Part shown: positions 5,988 through 7,379 of the stretch, in pieces | Position numbering within the stretch: the stretch's first letter is position 1 | How the letters are laid out: every line of letters starts with the position of its first letter | Translations under genes and position numbers: made by a program | The notes under the pieces: model-generated | Told to the model about the DNA's origin: nothing | The model's database searches: none | Seen by the model: the letters and a program-made list of their open reading frames with translations, nothing else | Assembly: GCA_946480705.1 (NCBI GenBank) | Contig: CAMLLF010000180.1 | Location: 1 to 7,379, forward strand | Direction: 5' to 3' | From: an uncultured Lysobacteraceae bacterium | Lineage (GTDB): Bacteria; Pseudomonadota; Gammaproteobacteria; Xanthomonadales; Rhodanobacteraceae | Length of the DNA: 7,379 nucleotides

Positions 5988-6353
5988 ATGCTCACCTTTT
6001 CGCGTTCCCTGATCCTGCTGCTGGGCCTTGCGTTCCTGGCCGGCGCCAGCCATGCGGACGAATACCTGCTCGGCAATCCGGCGCCGGGCGGCGTGGCCCT
6101 GGCGCAGTCGCGTCAGGACTGCGACATCCAGCCGGGCGGCAACGCACGCGTGATCTATCACGACGGCCAGAGCGCTCCGGTCAGCGTACCGGTCGATGCC
6201 CGGGGCACGGTCGGCGAAGAGAATGTGGCGACCGTTCCGGGCGGCGACAACGCACCCTCGTCGTCGCTGCCGTCGGTCGATGCCGTCACCCCGCCGAAGC
6301 CGCGCGGCGGCGGCCTGCGCTGGCAGTCGGTGCTGCCCGGCTCGATCAAGTAA
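5988..6353 (+). CDS. Small exported protein of unknown function, probably sigma-54 controlled
   Basis: A 121-residue protein I do not recognise. Residues 1-23 are a Sec signal peptide (MLTFSRS, a Leu-rich core, probable cut after SHA), leaving a mature chain of about 98 residues with a single cysteine (C45, in RQDCDIQPG). The middle is Ala/Gly/Pro/Ser-rich and looks low in structure (PGGDNAPSSSLPSVDAVTPPKPRGGG), followed by a short aromatic-basic tail, LRWQSVLPGSIK. The start is set by GGAG (5978-5981) six bases before ATG; the frame is open upstream to about 5706, but that part has no signal or ribosome site. A near-consensus sigma-54 promoter with enhancer and IHF-like sites lies upstream, implying expression tied to a specific activator. 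There is no lipobox. Export and gene reality are well supported; function is unknown. Confidence 0.8.
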   Translation: MLTFSRSLILLLGLAFLAGASHADEYLLGNPAPGGVALAQSRQDCDIQPGGNARVIYHDGQSAPVSVPVDARGTVGEENVATVPGGDNAPSSSLPSVDAVTPPKPRGGGLRWQSVLPGSIK

Positions 6354-6382
6354 TTCCGATCAAGCCATCCCGATCGCATAAT
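6354..6382 (+). promoter_or_regulatory. Weak sigma-70-like promoter upstream of mtfA
   Basis: TTCCGA (6354-6359), 17 bases, then CATAAT (6377-6382, five of six matches to TATAAT). The -35 is poor. It would start transcription near 6389 and give a leadered mRNA, competing with the alternative site immediately downstream. The surrounding DNA carries degenerate repeats of CCGATC, including CGATCAAG at 6343-6350 and 6357-6364. Confidence 0.3.
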
Positions 6383-6409
6383 CCCGACCCGCACGACGAC
6401 CGCGACCGC

Positions 6410-6438
6410 GTGGCATCGGCATGCCGACGCGGCATCAT
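6410..6438 (+). promoter_or_regulatory. Candidate promoter giving a leaderless mtfA mRNA
   Basis: GTGGCA (6410-6415, four of six to TTGACA), 17 bases, CATCAT (6433-6438, four of six to TATAAT). The expected start is about seven bases on, at the GTG at 6445. If used, the ATG at 6421 lies inside the promoter and cannot be the start. Confidence 0.3.
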
Positions 6439-6444
6439 AGGCGC

Positions 6445-7221
6445 GTGATCGATTTCTTCCGGCGCCTGCGCGAGCGCCTGAGTCCGCGCCCCCAACCCAT
6501 CGACGACGCGACCTGGAACCGGGTCGCATCCGACTGCGCGCTCGTTGCGGCGCTGACGCCGGAGAACGCGGCCCGGCTCCGCGGCCTCTGCGAGCGATTC
6601 CTGGCCGACAAGCAGTACGTGCCGCTGGCCGGCGTCGAACTCGACGACTACCGCTGTCTCGTGATCGCCGCGCTCGCCTGCCTGCCCGTACTCGATCTCG
6701 GCTATGCACACCTGCGCGGCTGGCGCCGCATCCTCGTCTATCCCGGCGAGTTTCGCGTGCGTCGCGAACATCACGACGAAGACACCGGCGTCGTCACCGA
6801 GGGCGACGACGCGCTGATCGGCGAAGCCTGGGAACGCGGTCCGCTCGTGCTGTCCTGGGCCGACATCGAGCAGGACCTCGCCGACCCGCACTCGGGCTTC
6901 AACGTCGTCATCCACGAAATCGCGCACAAGCTCGACATGCTCGACGGCGGCAGCGACGGCGTGCCGCCGCTGCCGGCGACGCTGCCGCGCGCCGAATGGA
7001 TACGCGCATTCCAGCAGGCCTACGACGCGCACTGCACTGCTGTCGACGCGGAACAGGAGACCGCAATCGATCCGTATGCGGCGGAAAGTCCCGACGAGTT
7101 CTTCGCCTGTCTCGTCGAGGCCTGGTACTCCGACGAGGCGCTCGTCGCGCGCGAAATGCCGGCGATCGCGGGCCTGCTGCAGCGCCTGTTCCGGCCGGAC
7201 GCGGCAACGACTGCAATCTGA
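6445..7221 (+). CDS. mtfA: MtfA-family (M90) zinc metallopeptidase
   Basis: A soluble, cytoplasmic zinc peptidase related to E. coli MtfA, which binds the glucose repressor Mlc and has aminopeptidase activity. In 258 residues it shows the family landmarks in order: CLPVLDLG, ILVYPGEF, GEAWERGPLVLSW, the zinc motif HEIAHKLDMLDG (H157, E158, H161; bases from 6913) and DPYAAESPDEFFACLVEAW, whose glutamate at 218 is the likely third zinc ligand. Length matches the family (about 265 in E. coli). I prefer the GTG at 6445: family members begin at the equivalent of IDFFRRLRERL, and the eight residues added by ATG 6421 use CAT, CAT and AGG codons that look foreign to this gene. Neither start has a good ribosome binding site. 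Mlc regulation is an E. coli finding; here the partner is unknown. Confidence 0.9.
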   Translation: MIDFFRRLRERLSPRPQPIDDATWNRVASDCALVAALTPENAARLRGLCERFLADKQYVPLAGVELDDYRCLVIAALACLPVLDLGYAHLRGWRRILVYPGEFRVRREHHDEDTGVVTEGDDALIGEAWERGPLVLSWADIEQDLADPHSGFNVVIHEIAHKLDMLDGGSDGVPPLPATLPRAEWIRAFQQAYDAHCTAVDAEQETAIDPYAAESPDEFFACLVEAWYSDEALVAREMPAIAGLLQRLFRPDAATTAI

Positions 7222-7222
7222 A

Positions 7223-7245
7223 CGACGCCGCACGGACGGGCGTCG
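7223..7245 (+). terminator. Possible hairpin after mtfA
   Basis: CGACGCC (7223-7229) pairs with GGCGTCG (7239-7245) around a nine-base loop, two bases after the mtfA stop. No U-tract follows (only TTT at 7256-7258), so it is at best a weak intrinsic terminator. Confidence 0.3.
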
Positions 7246-7262
7246 GCCGCACGGGTTTCGGC

Positions 7263-7268
7263 TACACT
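7263..7268 (+). promoter_or_regulatory. Possible -10 of the last gene
   Basis: TACACT (four of six to TATAAT) sits about 37 bases before the ATG at 7305 and would give a leader of about 30 nt containing the ribosome binding site. No good -35 was found at the usual distance. Confidence 0.25.
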
Positions 7269-7304
7269 GCGGCGGTTTTCTCTGTCGCTTCTGGAGTGGA
7301 AGGC

Positions 7305-7379
7305 ATGCGCAGCACCGCGGTTCTGGCTTTGCTCGGATTCGGCCTTCTGGCCTCCTCGTCCGTATCCGCCGACTCGTTC
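7305..7379 (+). CDS. N-terminus of an exported protein (3' partial)
   Basis: The first 25 codons of a gene that continues past the window: MRSTAVLALLGFGLLASSSVSADSF. This is a typical Sec signal peptide with a probable cut after VSA (residue 22). GGAG at 7293-7296 lies eight bases before the ATG and supports the start. No lipobox cysteine is seen in the visible part. It lies 83 bp after mtfA with its own possible -10, so it may be a separate transcription unit. Function cannot be judged from this fragment. Confidence 0.75.
   Translation, partial: MRSTAVLALLGFGLLASSSVSADSF

Noticed and set aside
5935..6012. Possible upstream ORF (25 codons) in the sigma-54 leader overlapping the small exported-protein start
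   Set aside because: It has no ribosome binding site and an Arg/Pro-rich product typical of random GC-rich frames; nothing supports translation.

Overview
This is a GC-rich (well over 60% by eye) bacterial chromosomal segment with dense genes, strong G/C third-position bias and long spurious antisense frames. The gene types (a transmembrane Ser/Thr kinase with a helical repeat domain, a DAK2-DegV fusion, MtfA) and the intergenic GGGAATC and CCCTCTCCC repeat families suggest a gammaproteobacterium near Xanthomonadales/Rhodanobacteraceae. This placement is inferred from family knowledge and gene style, not from a marker gene.

Layout. (1) 3-1889, +: the C-terminal 628 residues of a Hanks-type Ser/Thr protein kinase with an intact catalytic core, one membrane segment and a long TPR-like region; its 5' end lies outside the window. 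(2) 1890-2211: the gap between convergent genes is filled wall to wall by a nested inverted-repeat element. Its outer arms are tandem GGGAATC heptamers and its inner arms are two head-to-head CCCTCTCC...GGAGAGGG units. (3) 2212-3738, -: a secreted 508-residue protein with six cysteines and no recognised function, with an excellent AGGAGG ribosome binding site. (4) 3831-5657, -: a 608-residue fusion of a DAK2/FakA-type kinase module to a DegV/FakB-type fatty-acid-binding module, upstream of gene 3 on the same strand and probably co-transcribed with it. (5) 5658-5987: a divergent intergenic region carrying what looks like a complete sigma-54 promoter: tandem mirrored CTGTCCG sites (enhancer-like), an IHF-like site, then a near-consensus -24/-12 element. 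(6) 5988-6353, +: a 121-residue exported protein of unknown function, the apparent target of that promoter. (7) 6445-7221, +: an MtfA-family (M90) zinc metallopeptidase. (8) 7305-7379, +: the first 25 codons of another exported protein that runs off the window.

How the parts relate. The fusion protein is expected to phosphorylate exogenous fatty acids for phospholipid synthesis. The secreted six-Cys protein beside it may share its transcript but need not share its pathway. The most noteworthy item is the enhancer/IHF/sigma-54 arrangement, which implies that the small exported protein is switched on by an NtrC-type activator not encoded in the window. No tRNA, rRNA, CRISPR array, transposase or phage gene was seen.
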